A stretch of DNA of 64,000 nt, from positions 2,644,501 to 2,708,500 of the forward strand of contig NC_051094.1 of NCBI RefSeq assembly GCF_901709675.1, written 5' to 3'. Origin of the DNA: Syngnathus acus. Its lineage: Eukaryota > Chordata > Actinopteri > Syngnathiformes > Syngnathidae. The notes beneath the pieces were generated by a model, which was given only the letters and a program-made list of their open reading frames with translations, had not been told where the DNA came from and searched no databases. Positions 37,101-50,798 of the stretch are shown piece by piece (position 1 is the stretch's first letter; each line of letters begins with the position of its first letter). Position numbers and translations under genes: made by a program.

Positions 37101-40100
37101 GCCCAACTTCACACTGCCGTTATCGACCAGTCCAGCCTGGACCTCTGCCTGATTGACTACCTCGCTCAAGACTGGTCTGCTCAGTACAGGTCTGAAAAAA
37201 AAAGATACTTTTTGAAATAGTCTACGGTTCTCTAGCTTCTTGTCTTTTTTTCAACAGCCTCCGCAGCGAGCAGGAGGAGATCACCTTCACCGTGTTCCAG
37301 TCCCTCCGCCTGGAGGAGGACGACGTCTGCGAGGGGACGGAGAGGCGGCGGGTGGAGCTGGACATCGCCGTCCACGTCAAGTACGAGCAGGGCCAGACGG
37401 TGGTGGCCATCCACTCGCCGTACTGGATGGTGAACAAGACGGGCAGGCTGCTGCAGTACAAGGCGGACGACATCCACCGCAAGCACCCGCTGGATTACGA
37501 CATGCCGCTGCTCTTCTCCTTCAAACCTCGTTACTTCCTGAAGAACAACAAGGCAAGTCGATCGTTGAGGAATTCAACCATTACGAAGCTTAAATCGTAT
37601 TTCTCGTTTCTCTCAGGTTCGCCTCATGATCTCGGAAAGCGAACACTCCGATGATTTTTCACTGGACACCGTCGGGAGCTACGGAGATGTGAAATGCAAA
37701 GGCCAGTATAAAGATTATCTGGTGAGCGTCAGCTGAGATACGATCCCGCTCAAAAAGAGCAAAACAACCTTTGATCCATTCGGCTCACCTCTCTCCGTCA
37801 TCCGTCAGGTTGGAGTGAAGATCGACACCAGCAGCTTCAGTCTCACCCGCATCGTGACCTTCATGCCGTTCTACCTGCTGGTCAACCGGACCAAGCAGAC
37901 CATCTTTGTATGCGAGGAGGGCCAGGAGAGCTGGACCGTGGTCCCGCCTGAACAGGTCAGAGCCTGCCATCATATTACGCGTTGACAATCAAAAGGTGAG
38001 TCCTTCAAAATTGTCAGTTTTCTTCATCTTTTAGTCCGCCATTCCCTTCTGGCCGGAAAATGATGCCAAACTCGTGAAAGTGAAAGTAGAAGGTTGTCTG
38101 TCTCCGCCACGCGTGATCAACTTCTCGCGTCCGGAGAACTGCTTATTGCTGCACTTGGATAACAACGTAAGGCCAACAAAATGGACGAGCGTCCGACTTC
38201 AAAGGAAACATTAGCTTCAATTGTGATCTTTTTTTTTTTTTTTGTCTTAGGTGGGCGGGATCGTCGTCGACGTCAACGTATCGGAGCACTCGGCCACCAT
38301 CCGATTCTCCGACTACCACGATGGCGCGGCCCCTTTCCTTATTATCAACCACACGAAAGACCAAACTTTGCAGTTCTATCAGAGGTGAGTCATTGACAAC
38401 CAGAAATATGTCAACTGCCATTTCATTGTTATCATCCAAGTCAGCCATTTGCTTTCGAAGCCACAACTCTTACTTACGATGCTTTTAGCCTGCACCTTGA
38501 TGATCCCTTATCACCATTTGAAAAGGTACGAGGATTTGCTCATCGCTACTTCAGTTTGCAGTGTAACGGCATTCCCACGACGCTGAATATTAAGTAGATA
38601 AGAATGCTTCGAAAGCGCGCCGCAAAATAAGTCGTAAGGCCCTGCTACCACCTCCGTAATACAATCGAGTGTATACGGGAAGTGTAGCAGATTTCTACAG
38701 CGAGTTGAGCTCATTTTTTCAAGTGTGTTTATATGCTTTGTGTGTATGTGTGTGTGTGTGTGTGTGTTGTGGGTCATGCAGCATACAGACAGAGTCAGCA
38801 TGGGTGCCCAATGAGCTGCTGGACCTCTCTTTCTCAGTGGATGAGGACAGGTAGAAAAGGAGGAATAAGTGTGATCTCGTCTAATGCGTTACTTAGTGTC
38901 AAATCATCATCAATATCAAATCATGAGAATCTTCCGGCGGAATTGCTTCTCTTGCATCTTTCGCTGGTCAGCTCTGTCAATTCCTCTTTGTTAGGATGTT
39001 TGAGACAGCTTCTTTGGATTGGAGGGTTTTCCATGGTAGTACATTCTCGGTGGCTCAGGGGTCTGTCATATGGCGGCCCATTTCGTTTGCATCCAGGGAG
39101 GGTTTTTTTGTTTTGTTGTTGTTGTTTTTTTTTTTTTTTCTTTCTGATCATGATGTGATTTCCTGTCTTTGATGTCTTTTCTTTGCCGTTTGCAGTTCCC
39201 AGAAGCCCGAAGAAGTGGAAGAGCTGGAGGCGGGGAAAGCCGTGCATTACACTTGGAACAAGCCCACGGGTTCCCGGGAACTTTGCTGGAATTGCGGCAA
39301 ATACAGTGGGAAGCTTAAAAGCGAAGAGGTGCATGGAAAAAAAAAAACTTGCTGCTGTAGCTATACAATAATAATAATCAATAATACTATTAATAATCAT
39401 CATCATCATAATCATTCATAATAAAATAACAAAAAAAATAATAATGATATTAATAATACAAAGAGGCAAGAAATTAAGCAATGTATGCGTATATTTGAGA
39501 GTCTGTTATCAATGATGACGCTATTCATCGACTGCACACAGACTCTCCACGCTTTGCTTTTTAGCCACAGGTGCATGTCAAATGAGCATGTGAGTGTGTT
39601 GCAACCCTCCTGGCTTTCTCGCATCCACAGGATCTGCATGAGGACTTGGGGAAGGAAGGCAAGCTTTTTGTCGTCTCCCTCTACGAAGGTAAAATCAATA
39701 CCGCACGTCTGGCAATAGAGTCCCGAAAGAAATGCGCGGCTGTGGTCCCCAAGGTCTTCAGCGCACGGTGCTGTTCACCGAGGAGCGGCGCATTTACAAT
39801 CTGCTGTGCGAGAGCGAGAAGGCACAGTTGGCCCAGCAGGAAATCGTACTTTCGCTCTACAACGTGGGCGTTTCGCTGGTCAACAACAGCAGCGGCCAGG
39901 AGGTCTCCTACATCGGTATCACCAGGTACGTCTCCTGGTACCGCGTCGCGTTTTTGTGCCCACCCCTATCCTTCTGTTGCAGTTCTGATGTGGTGTGGGA
40001 ACTGAAGCCCAAGAAGAAGAACCGCTGGAAGCCCATGAGCGCCGAGGCGGCTAAGATGTTGGAGAAACACTTCAAGCAGTACATTGAATCCGGGCCTGTC

Positions 40101-43100
40101 GACAAAGCCATCGTCGACCTGGATAACAGCTTCCAGGTCACACACATATCAATATGGATAACTATATATCTCTAACTATTTTGATATATCTCTAACTATT
40201 TGTCCATTTTCCGGCAGGTGTGCCTGTCACCCAACGGAACAGACATGCGATTGCTGCAGCCGTGCGACGCCCCTCTCAGAAGGCACTTTCTTCCGGCCGT
40301 CAATGTGGAGTACCGCGTCTCGCCTCGCCAGAGTGCCTACCGGGTCCAAATCCATCACATCCAGGTCAGACTCCCCGTCACTGCGAAGCCAACTTACTAC
40401 AAAAAGTGTCCTCAATGTATTATTTTCGACGTACGTGGCACAGATCCAGAATCAGCTCCCAGGAGCCATCTTCCCCTTCGTTTTTTACCCGGTGAAGCTT
40501 CCAAAGTCCGTCACCATGGATTCAGGTCCGTTGAGCTCACCATTTCATTTTTATTTTTCTCCCCCTCCTTATTCCTTGTTTTTGTCTCTTTTGACGTATT
40601 TTGCCATTTCTCACAGAACCCAAGCCTCTGACTGATCTCAGCATTGTCACCAGGGCTGCAGGCCACTCTAACATTTCCCGCATCAAGTAAGAACAGGAGC
40701 TCATTTTTAATTTTATGATATTTCTTATCATGATTAGTTAGAATGTACAATGTTGTAATGTCTCACTTTTAGTCACTTTATTGAACCAACTATAGCAAAA
40801 TGAACACATGCACTACTTTACTGCGCTCACTTTCTCCTCAGGTACTTCATGGTGCTGATCCAAGAAATGGATCTGAAACTGGATCTGGGCTTCCTCTATG
40901 CAATCCTGGAGCTGTTCACCCCAGAGGATGCCAACATCACCAGCGTCCAACAGGAGGTCCGGTCCGGTCCTCAACTCGTATCGTTGGACCTACGGCTTGA
41001 GCACTTGTGTTTATTCACTTGCTTTTTTTTATTTATTTTTTAAGGTGGAACTTTTTGAGAAAGATGTGGAGTATATAAAGAATGAGCTGAACCACGTTTC
41101 CGCCGCTGATAACACGCCCATCAGCCTTTACGAGTACTTCCACATTTCCCCCATCAAGGTACGGTGTTAATTTGTGTTCTGTCTTGTTTTTGTGTTTTTC
41201 CAGCCGGTTAAAAAAAAAAAAAAAAACTTTAATTTTGCACATAAAAATAATCTCCTGAGGCTTTTTTTTTTTTTTTTTGCCAGCTCCACTTGAGTTTCTC
41301 TCTGAGCACGGGCGGCGAGGACGGCCTGAAGGAAAAGAGGGAAAGGGAACTCATCCCCGTGCAGTCACTCAACCTGTTGCTCAAGAGCATCGGCGCCACG
41401 CTCACCGATGTGCAAGATGTCGTTTTCAAGTATGTGCCGATGATTCGCGACCAAAAAAAGTCACATCATCGATGCCTCACTATCCAATGTCGTTTGCGTC
41501 AGGCTTGCTTTCTTTGAGTTGACGTTCCAGTTCTGCACCACCCAGCAGCTCCAGTGGGAAGTCGTCAGGCATTATTCCAAACAGGTAACCATGGTGATCT
41601 TTCGTTTTTTCGATTCCAAGTTGCACTGAGAAATGCCAATGTGGGCCCAGAATGAATTCAACTTGTAAGACAAGGTACCACTGTATATTTCAGGCAATCA
41701 AGCAAATGTATGTGCTGGTGCTGGGCCTAGATGTGTTGGGTAATCCATTCGGTCTGATCCGAGGGCTGTCTGAGGGAGTGGAGGCCTTCTTCTACGAGCC
41801 CTATCAGGTAAGAAGGAAAGTCCAAGTACATCATTTCCGTACCGTATGACAAAGTTGTTGTTTTTTTTCACCATTGGGATGACAAAAAGTCAAAATGGTG
41901 TCAAATGAATGCGCACCGTTGTATTAACGTGGTTACGTTTGCGTTTTGGTGTTCCCCAGGGCGCGATCCAGGGGCCAGAGGAGTTTGTGGAAGGGATGGC
42001 GCTCGGAGTGAAGGCCCTCGTAGGAGGAGCTGTTGGTAAGCGAGTATGATTTACAATGGATTGATTTCTGGTTTTAGTCCGTTTTCAATGGATTTGTTCA
42101 ATATATTGACAATATAAGATGTCTTCAGATTTCAGTCCAATTTCATGAAATGAACTGATGTCTAAAGAGTTGTTTAATGCGGGGTTTTTTTGGGGGGTAT
42201 TTGAAGACCATTTCAATTTTAGTTGACTATGACTACTAGTTGACAAACTATGAAACCCGTGCACACCCCAGGGGGCATAGCAGGTGCTGCCTCCAGGATC
42301 ACGGGCGCCATGGCCAAGGGCGTGGCCGCCATGACCATGGATGAAGAGTACCAGCAGAAGAGGCGAGAGACCATGAACAAGCAGCCCAGTAGCCTCCGAG
42401 AGGGGCTCACCAGGGGTGGCAAAGGATTGGTCTCGGTACAGATTGCACCACCACAATGACATGTTGACAAGAAGCAATGGCTAACTTGGGATGTTTTTCT
42501 CGTCAGGGATTCGTCAGCGGAATAACAGGCATTGTCACCAAACCCATTAAAGGTTTGCTAGGCTATATTACGTTTGCACTTTTTAGCCGTTCATTGAACT
42601 GTCAGCTAAGCTGGCAGCGAAAGTTTTTGAATAAGTTTTACAATGTCTTTTAAAAGTGTGTCAAATGGCGTTGCTCTTCAGGAGCCCAAAAGGAAGGCGC
42701 GGCGGGCTTCTTCAAAGGAGTCGGCAAAGGCCTGGTGGGTGCCGTCGCCAGGCCCACCGGAGGCATCATCGACATGGCCAGCAGCACCTTTCAAGGCATC
42801 AAGAGGTTGGTCCAATTGAGAACAACTTGCAAAGTGAGTCACGCGCTCGTTGAACCCGCGTATGGAATCTGTGCGTCCATTTTAGGGCGGCAGAGACATC
42901 GCAGGACATCCAATCCCTGCGCCCCCCTCGCTTCATCCACGAAGACGGCGTGATACGGCCGTATAAGCAGAGGGAGGGCATCGGAAGTCAAATGCTTCAG
43001 GTAGGACCGAGACCCACGTGCACTGGGTCACGTCAATGATGTTAACTGCCAGCCCAGTTAAAATCATTGACGTCTATACCCGTCAATGGCAGTTAATGAG

Positions 43101-44660
43101 GTCACATCGCCCTACAATTACGCATATTCGATGACGCCGCAATGCTTACAATGGCACTTGATACTTGAGTTTAAGGGGCGCAATTTGCCTTGGATGGATT
43201 TGAGAAGTTCTGAGGTCAGAATGGTGACTTTGGTCATTATGACGCAGTTCTGAGAGGTTTGATCAGACGGTTAGCGAGTGACTTTGCGGACCGTCGTCGT
43301 GGCCCGACGGTTTTGTTTAGTCGTGTGTCTTACTTGACCACCTTTTTTCTTGTCATATCCACAGAGTAGCTTGAACCTCAGTGACGTCACTGACAATGAC
43401 GATGATTGTGGTGATGAGAATGAGGAGGAGGAGGAGGAGGATTGTGAGGATGAGGAAGACAGATAGCGCGCCGAGCTCAAAAAAAAAAAAAATTGACAAT
43501 TATTTACTCTTCAATGAAGGGAGTAAGAAGTCGAGTGCTCACTGAAAGCATTTGCATTAACGCACTTCAATGGGGCTTCTCTAAAACCAATTGGTTAAGC
43601 ACAGTTAGATTATTTTTGTCCTGCCAAAATTCTTGATAGGGTGAGATACATTTATTGTATTTGTAAGCGGCTACGCGTTCTTGTAATATTCTATTTCACG
43701 TGTGGGGATTTGACCCTTTTGCTTTTCACCATTTCTGTTTTGATGTTTCTGCCATGTTCCATTGTTGTTTTCCCATCTTGTCCCAGTTTCCCACCATTTC
43801 GTTCAATAAAGTTTTTGACATTTTTAACCCTAACCCTGCCACTCATTGTCTTTGTTTCTCAACCCTACCGACAAGGCCGCAAGACCTCGCTGCAAATAGT
43901 CGTTTTAGTGTAGGTGTGATTTGTATGTTACGTCTCTCTCTACAGAAAATCGAGAACGGTCGTTTTGCGAAGTACCGTTACTTTGCTCACGCTAAAGTCA
44001 ACGACTCGGACTTCCTCATGATCACCAAGAAGTAAGTACTCGCTCCCCGCTTGATGGTTAGTGACGTTATTGATGGCTTCCCTTGATGATCTTGCTTTTT
44101 GCCATCCAAGGGGTGTTTTCTTCGTAACCACGGGAACATTCGGTCAGCTCATCTGCGAGTGGCAGTACTTGTTTGACGAGTTCACCAAGGCGCCCACCAT
44201 TGTGGAGAACCGACGGCTGCGCATCGAGGCCAAGGTGAGTGCAGTTATTTCTTTATTTATTTATTTATTGAAAAACTGAGGGGGGGAAAAATATCAAAAA
44301 GTATTGCAAATCTCTATTGACATTCTTCTTTTTTTTTCCTCCCCCCAACATTTGTATTCCAACAGGATGTTGAATATCACTGTTTGACTTTTAAATCAAT
44401 CTTTTTTTTTTTTTTTGTACCGTGTGCAGGAGCGAGTCAAGTCGGTGTTTCACGCCAAAGAGTTCGGCAAGATCATTAACTTCAAAACGCCCGAGATCGC
44501 CACGGTGAGTCGTCGTCTTTCGCTATAATCCTCTTCATGCTCGCTCGGGTTAGAAGGTTCTGACTCGTTGTCTTTTCAGTGGGTTCTGGCCAAACTGGAG
44601 GACGCCAGGGACAGTTTACCGAAATACCAAATGGCAACACCAACATGGGAAGCCATTTGA
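25136..44660 (+). CDS. vps13a: vps13a, bridge-like lipid transfer protein (chorein)
   Basis: Seventy-five coding exons with consistent phases sum to 9741 bp, 3246 residues (human 3174). VPS13A is a rod-shaped lipid conduit bridging the ER to mitochondria, lipid droplets and other membranes. Its loss causes chorea-acanthocytosis in humans. The chorein N-terminus starts [20 protein letters not shown] (exon 25136-25235). An FFAT-like motif EEDLFYDAP is at residues 856-864. The VAB adaptor-binding region spans roughly residues 1900-2550, the ATG2-C-like helices roughly 2880-3125, and the C-terminal PH-like domain 3126-3246, with the last exon at 44580-44660. Introns are mostly 60-150 bp. One, 37553-37616, is GC-AG. 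Neighbours foxb2, gna14 and gnaq select VPS13A over VPS13C. AATAAA at 45575 ends the 3' UTR. Confidence 0.95.
25691..27945 (+). CDS. vps13a: vps13a chorein-domain exons 2-13
   Basis: Exons 25691-25734, 25828-25870, 25943-26038, 26225-26326, 26431-26540, 26608-26667, 26803-26862, 26977-27057, 27172-27229, 27390-27517, 27593-27699 and 27774-27945. They encode the start of the lipid channel, including [30 protein letters not shown] and [10 protein letters not shown]. All junctions are GT-AG, and phases are continuous from the ATG. Confidence 0.92.
28026..34966 (+). CDS. vps13a: vps13a central rod exons 14-42
   Basis: Exons include 28026-28088, 28157-28295, 28370-28464, 28826-28968, 29056-29257, 29327-29441, 29520-29656, 29739-29871, 29982-30099, 30159-30303, 30383-30491, 30562-30737, 30813-30972, 31076-31155, 31237-31296, 31355-31541, 31673-31789, 31878-31981, 32054-32221, 32290-32597, 32691-32838, 32981-33128, 33190-33314, 33401-33555, 33671-33921, 34001-34185, 34255-34398, 34540-34749 and 34823-34966. 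They form repeating beta-groove modules of the lipid-transfer rod. The exon at 30562 opens with the FFAT-like motif. A frame break inside 33190-33555 is explained by an 86-bp intron (33315-33400). Confidence 0.9.
35072..39688 (+). CDS. vps13a: vps13a VAB-region exons 43-56
   Basis: Exons 35072-35176, 35449-35601, 35663-35921, 35992-36152, 36232-36335, 36687-36987, 37053-37189, 37258-37552, 37617-37721, 37809-37955, 38035-38166, 38251-38384, 39196-39328 and 39631-39688. They include [38 protein letters not shown]-type acidic turns and [17 protein letters not shown], typical of the six-repeat beta-sandwich that binds organelle adaptors. The donor at 37552 is GC. The 811-bp intron 38385-39195 contains a possible in-frame cassette exon. 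Confidence 0.9.
38782..38850 (+). CDS. vps13a: possible vps13a cassette exon (69 bp)
   Basis: Open 69-bp segment after a GT-rich tract and ATGCAG, ending AG/GTAGAA. It is phase 2 at both ends, so inclusion adds 23 residues ([20 protein letters not shown] then EDR, after a split Ser) without shifting frame. The direct join 38384 to 39196 gives the better match to human VPS13A, so this exon would be optional. No transcript evidence is available. Confidence 0.35.
39754..43000 (+). CDS. vps13a: vps13a C-terminal exons before the isoform switch
   Basis: Exons 39754-39925, 39983-40136, 40218-40364, 40444-40525, 40617-40686, 40842-40956, 41045-41158, 41284-41429, 41503-41584, 41694-41807, 41960-42035, 42272-42435, 42507-42552, 42682-42805 and 42886-43000. 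They include [40 protein letters not shown] and [15 protein letters not shown], the amphipathic ATG2-C-like part that in VPS13 binds mitochondria and lipid droplets. The last exon ends phase 0 at IGSQMLQ, the branch point for two alternative ends. Confidence 0.92.
43030..43100. mobile_element. MITE-like fragment with TTAACTGCCA inverted ends
   Basis: TTAACTGCCA (43042-43051) and TGGCAGTTAA (43087-43096) are perfect 10-bp inverted repeats around ATTGACGTCTATACCCGTCA, a core resembling a fish MITE family. It lies in the intron before the alternative vps13a last exon. No target duplication is certain. Confidence 0.4.
43365..43466 (+). CDS. vps13a: vps13a alternative last exon (isoform B type)
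   Basis: Acceptor ATATCCACAG opens a phase-0 exon of 33 codons plus stop: [12 protein letters not shown], then an Asp/Glu-rich tail ending EDEEDR. It replaces the PH-like end (exons from 43946) and gives a 3158-residue protein. An AATAAA at 43805-43810 supplies its own 3' end. Human VPS13A has an equivalent short isoform ending in a separate terminal exon at this position. The intron-exon logic is seen here. Expression is inferred. Confidence 0.7.
   Translation, partial: SSLNLSDVTDNDDDCGDENEEEEEEDCEDEEDR
43805..43810 (+). terminator. AATAAA polyadenylation signal of the short vps13a isoform
   Basis: Canonical AATAAA 339 bp after the alternative stop codon, followed by a T/GT-rich tract (GTTTTTGACATTTTT). 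Confidence 0.6.
43946..44660 (+). CDS. vps13a: vps13a PH-like C-terminal exons (isoform A)
   Basis: Exons 43946-44031, 44111-44234, 44430-44504 and 44580-44660. They read [40 protein letters not shown] and [16 protein letters not shown], a close match to the human VPS13A C-terminal PH-like domain, which mediates membrane and XK-scramblase contacts. The stop is TGA at 44658-44660. Confidence 0.93.
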
Positions 44661-45600
44661 GCAGATGTCCTGGAGGTGCTAATCCGCATTGTGTCCTTAC
44701 CAGTGAAACGAGTCATAGAAGAAAAACACACACACACACTAAAATATATACGATAGAGCTCATGTCCATCAGTGCCTTTGTTTGTTCACCTCACCTTGTG
44801 TGTTCACTGTGTGTGCAAGTTTTATAAAATTTGCAAAAGTCACTTTTTTTTTTTCTGCCTGACTTTTAATGACGCACGCTCACAGAATGACTCGTTTGAT
44901 ACTCTGCGACAACTACAGTGTTTTTTTTTTTTTTTTATTCATTTCCGCACGCTAAATCTCTGGAGTGTGTAAGTTAAAACGCATGCCATTTTTTTTATAC
45001 TGAACTGCTGTATATTAATCTTGTAGGCTATGTATATACCGAAATATATATATATACATATAAATCCATTCACACACTGGGTATAATGACTGTAATTTTT
45101 ATGTTTTTATATTACATGTGCTCACCATCCAGAGATGAGCTGCTTTTTTGGGTTAGTTTTTTTTTATGTTGGGTATACAAAATTACACACATTTGGAGAT
45201 TCACACTTTTATTTAATGTTTTTTTTCTCTTTTTGATCAAATATGGAGGTAAAAACATCAGTTTTGGGAGGGGGCTAAAATGTTTTCAGTTTTCAAAAAT
45301 ACTAAATCACAAAAGCTCCCGGGATGATAGCTTTATTTGTTTTAACAAGTCCATACAATTTGAAGATATTTCATTTATGTGAGGTTATTCATTTCATTTG
45401 AAACATGTAGACGTTTTTTTCCCTTTTTTTCAACCGTGTTAATACGACAAAAAAAACTATTTAAAAGGAGGGACTCGTAATTAACATTTTTAAAACATTT
45501 TGCTTTTTTATATTTTGATGCTGATGTATGTCTTCAGGTATTCACTGCAGTGGCTTTTTTTTTTTTTTCTGTTCAATAAATGCATAATTAGAGGGCTTGC
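44661..45600 (+). other. vps13a 3' UTR
   Basis: T-rich, AU-rich untranslated sequence without ORFs of interest. It ends shortly after AATAAA at 45575-45580. Multiple T runs and ATTTA-like motifs are present. Confidence 0.6.
45575..45580 (+). terminator. AATAAA polyadenylation signal, long vps13a isoform
   Basis: CTGTTCAATAAATGCATAAT lies 70 bp before the hAT insertion. It is the only canonical signal in the last 300 bp of this 3' region that fits. Confidence 0.65.
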
Positions 45601-45909
45601 TTCTACTTTTCTTTCCACACTACACAAACCAAACTTTAAATATTATATAGCAGTGGTGGCCAACCCGCGGCTCGCGAGCCGCATGCGGCTCTTTTACGTT
45701 CATATCAACATTTGTGTTTATTTTTCGTGCGTATTTGCTTCGCTTGAGTTCAATATGGTATTTTGGTCAAACGCGCATGCGCGTGAGGTGAAACCCCGCA
45801 AAGGAGGAGGGACAAACAGAGCGATTGGTTTTGCTGGCTTTTTAATGAATGGCGACTGTGACTACGGGGGCCCATTAGGTCCAGAAAAGCTGACAAGACG
45901 CGTGCCAAA

Positions 45910-46158
45910 ATGGCAAGGAAAAAATGCACAGCTAAACGAATATATGACGATGAACACAGGACGTTTTTAACAGAGTTAAAGTTGTTTTTTGTTGAACGCT
46001 ATGGCAAGCCATTCTGCCTGATATGTCGGACGTCATTGGCGCATTTAAAAGCTTCAAATGGTCAGCGCCACTTCAGCTCACTTCATGCCAATATCGATAA
46101 GGACTTTGCAAAAGGGACTGAATTTCGCAAGCACAAGTTTGGAGACTTTGGAAAATAG
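45910..46158 (+). pseudogene. hAT transposase fragment with BED zinc finger
   Basis: Eighty-two codons begin MARKKCTAKRIYDDEHR and contain FCLICRTSLAHLKASNGQRH then FSSLH, a C-x2-C...H-x4-H BED-type finger as in Charlie/ZBED-related transposases. A TAG stops the frame, yet the same frame stays open for about 67 more codons to 46362 with transposase-like helical sequence (FQLAWNIARAKKPYNEVEF). So the TAG is a lesion or a terminal degradation in a dead copy. The catalytic core is absent. Confidence 0.8.
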
Positions 46159-46551
46159 GTACAGTTTTTCAAAAAAATTACGAAGCACTCAGAGACTGTC
46201 ACACTTGCATTGTTTCAACTGGCTTGGAACATTGCACGGGCTAAAAAGCCATACAATGAAGTGGAGTTCGTTCAAATATGCCTCAGTGACGTTATTGAAA
46301 TCTTGTCTCCTGAAAACGACGAACTCAAACGAATGGTCTGTCCCGCCAAACATAGTAAGTGAAAAAACTTATGTTTTTGTTTGTGGAATTTGTTGAACTG
46401 AGAGTTTGTCTGTGTGAGACAATGCACACAATGTTCATTGTTGAAAATGTGGTCTTTGGTCTGTGGTTTTAGTACTGTAGGAGTCAATTTGTCATTATCA
46501 TGTTGGTGCGTGACATAATAATGTCACACAATAAATTTGGCTGAGCAGAGG

Positions 46552-46620
46552 GGTGTGTGTGTGCGCGCGTGCGTGTGCGCGTGCGCGCGCGTGCGTGTTT
46601 GTGTGTATGTGGGGGGGTGT
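46552..46620. repeat. GT/GC alternating tract
   Basis: Alternating purine-pyrimidine GTGTGCGCGCGTGCGTGTGC-type sequence inside the hAT relic, with Z-DNA-forming potential. Length variation is likely. Confidence 0.85.
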
Positions 46621-46719
46621 TCATGTGTGCTCATGTGTATGATGTGGCTCTTTGCGATGACAGTAAAAAATGTGGCTCTTAGTCTCTGACTGGTTGGCCA
46701 CCCCTGTTATATAGGGATG

Positions 46720-46725
46720 TTTATT
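46720..46725 (-). terminator. AATAAA, probable gna14 polyadenylation signal
   Basis: TTTATT on the plus strand is AATAAA for gna14, 280 bp past its stop. Cleavage 10-25 bases further would fall at or just inside the hAT terminus at 46706. Confidence 0.5.
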
Positions 46726-47004
46726 GAACATGAATATAAAGTTTTATCTCCCAAAGCTGTTGAGATTTTTTGCTGATATTTCACTGAAATGTTGACTAAA
46801 TGGTAAGACACCTTTATGGGAGTAGCTTTCTTGTTATGACAATTCATAAACACTAACCAAACAAGTGCAAAAATAATGTCTTGGGGGTATTTTAAAACTA
46901 TATCTAAATTTCCACTAATGATGGCCACTGCTTAAATAAATGAAAAGTTTTATATGAATATACTGGAGCACAAAAAAATGAAGATATGAATGGGGTTAAG
47001 GTGT

Positions 47005-50097
<3,093 letters not shown>

Positions 50098-50348
50098 GTT
50101 TGACCCTCGTCCACTTGCGACTGTTGTCGTGCTCTCCTCTTCCTCACTCACGGGAGGAAGGCCCTGAATAAACATGAGGTGTGGCGACTGGACAACGATG
50201 CCTTGATACCAAGTCATCTTCTCCCATTGAAATGAATTGAAATGCCATTAATCAGTTCCAGCTAAAATAAATAAAAAATGTTATTGCGCCTTGTACTTAA
50301 AACCAAAGTAATGACATAATAAAATTTAAAGAGTTTTTGTCACACTGC

Positions 50349-50371
50349 ATCTATCTATCTATCTATCTATC
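50349..50371. repeat. (ATCT)n microsatellite
   Basis: Five to six ATCT units in the gna14-gnaq spacer. Confidence 0.9.
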
Positions 50372-50725
50372 TTATTTTTTATTATAGACAGTAAATGCAG
50401 CACGAGGTCTCAATGAAAGAAATATTTCCACACAACGCACTGGATACGGCAACACATCATCATATTCCTCTTTATGTACTTCTGAAGCTGAACAATGTTT
50501 CTTTGCTGAGAAATAAAACAGCCCAAAAAACACAAAATGTACATTCTCCTCTTATAAAAGGAAACAAATAACATGTAAATAACACATTCTCTTTCAGAAA
50601 AAAAATCAAAAAATAATTAGCCATTAGACATACAATACAATTACATAGATACATATTTTTCCAATACCGCACATTCAATCTGCCAAAATAAACAAAAAGT
50701 CATGATTACAAAGCCAACAAAGATG

Positions 50726-50798
50726 CTGATATATATATTTAAATATATATATATATATTTAAATATATATATATTTAGATATATATATAGATAGATAG
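50726..50798. repeat. AT-repeat with TTTAAA interruptions, then GATA
   Basis: ATATATATTTAAATATATAT-type sequence repeated three times, ending in a short GATA run. It is probably within the gnaq 3' UTR or the gna14 upstream region. Confidence 0.85.

Larger units (their letters stand above)
45651..46706 (+). mobile_element. hAT-superfamily transposon relic (1056 bp)
   Basis: Terminal inverted repeats CAGTGGTGGCCAACC (left) and GGTTGGCCACCCCTG (right) match at 14 of 15 positions. They are flanked by a perfect 8-bp duplication TTATATAG (45643-45650 and 46707-46714), diagnostic of hAT. Inside is the N-terminal part of a Charlie-like transposase with a BED zinc finger. The catalytic DDE and dimerisation regions are missing, and a GT/GC-rich tract lies at 46552-46620. 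It is non-autonomous, inserted between the convergent vps13a and gna14 genes. Confidence 0.9.

Noticed and set aside
38489-38525. Second candidate extra exon in the vps13a 38385-39195 intron
   Set aside because: It starts in phase but ends in a different phase, so inclusion would shift the frame into a stop.
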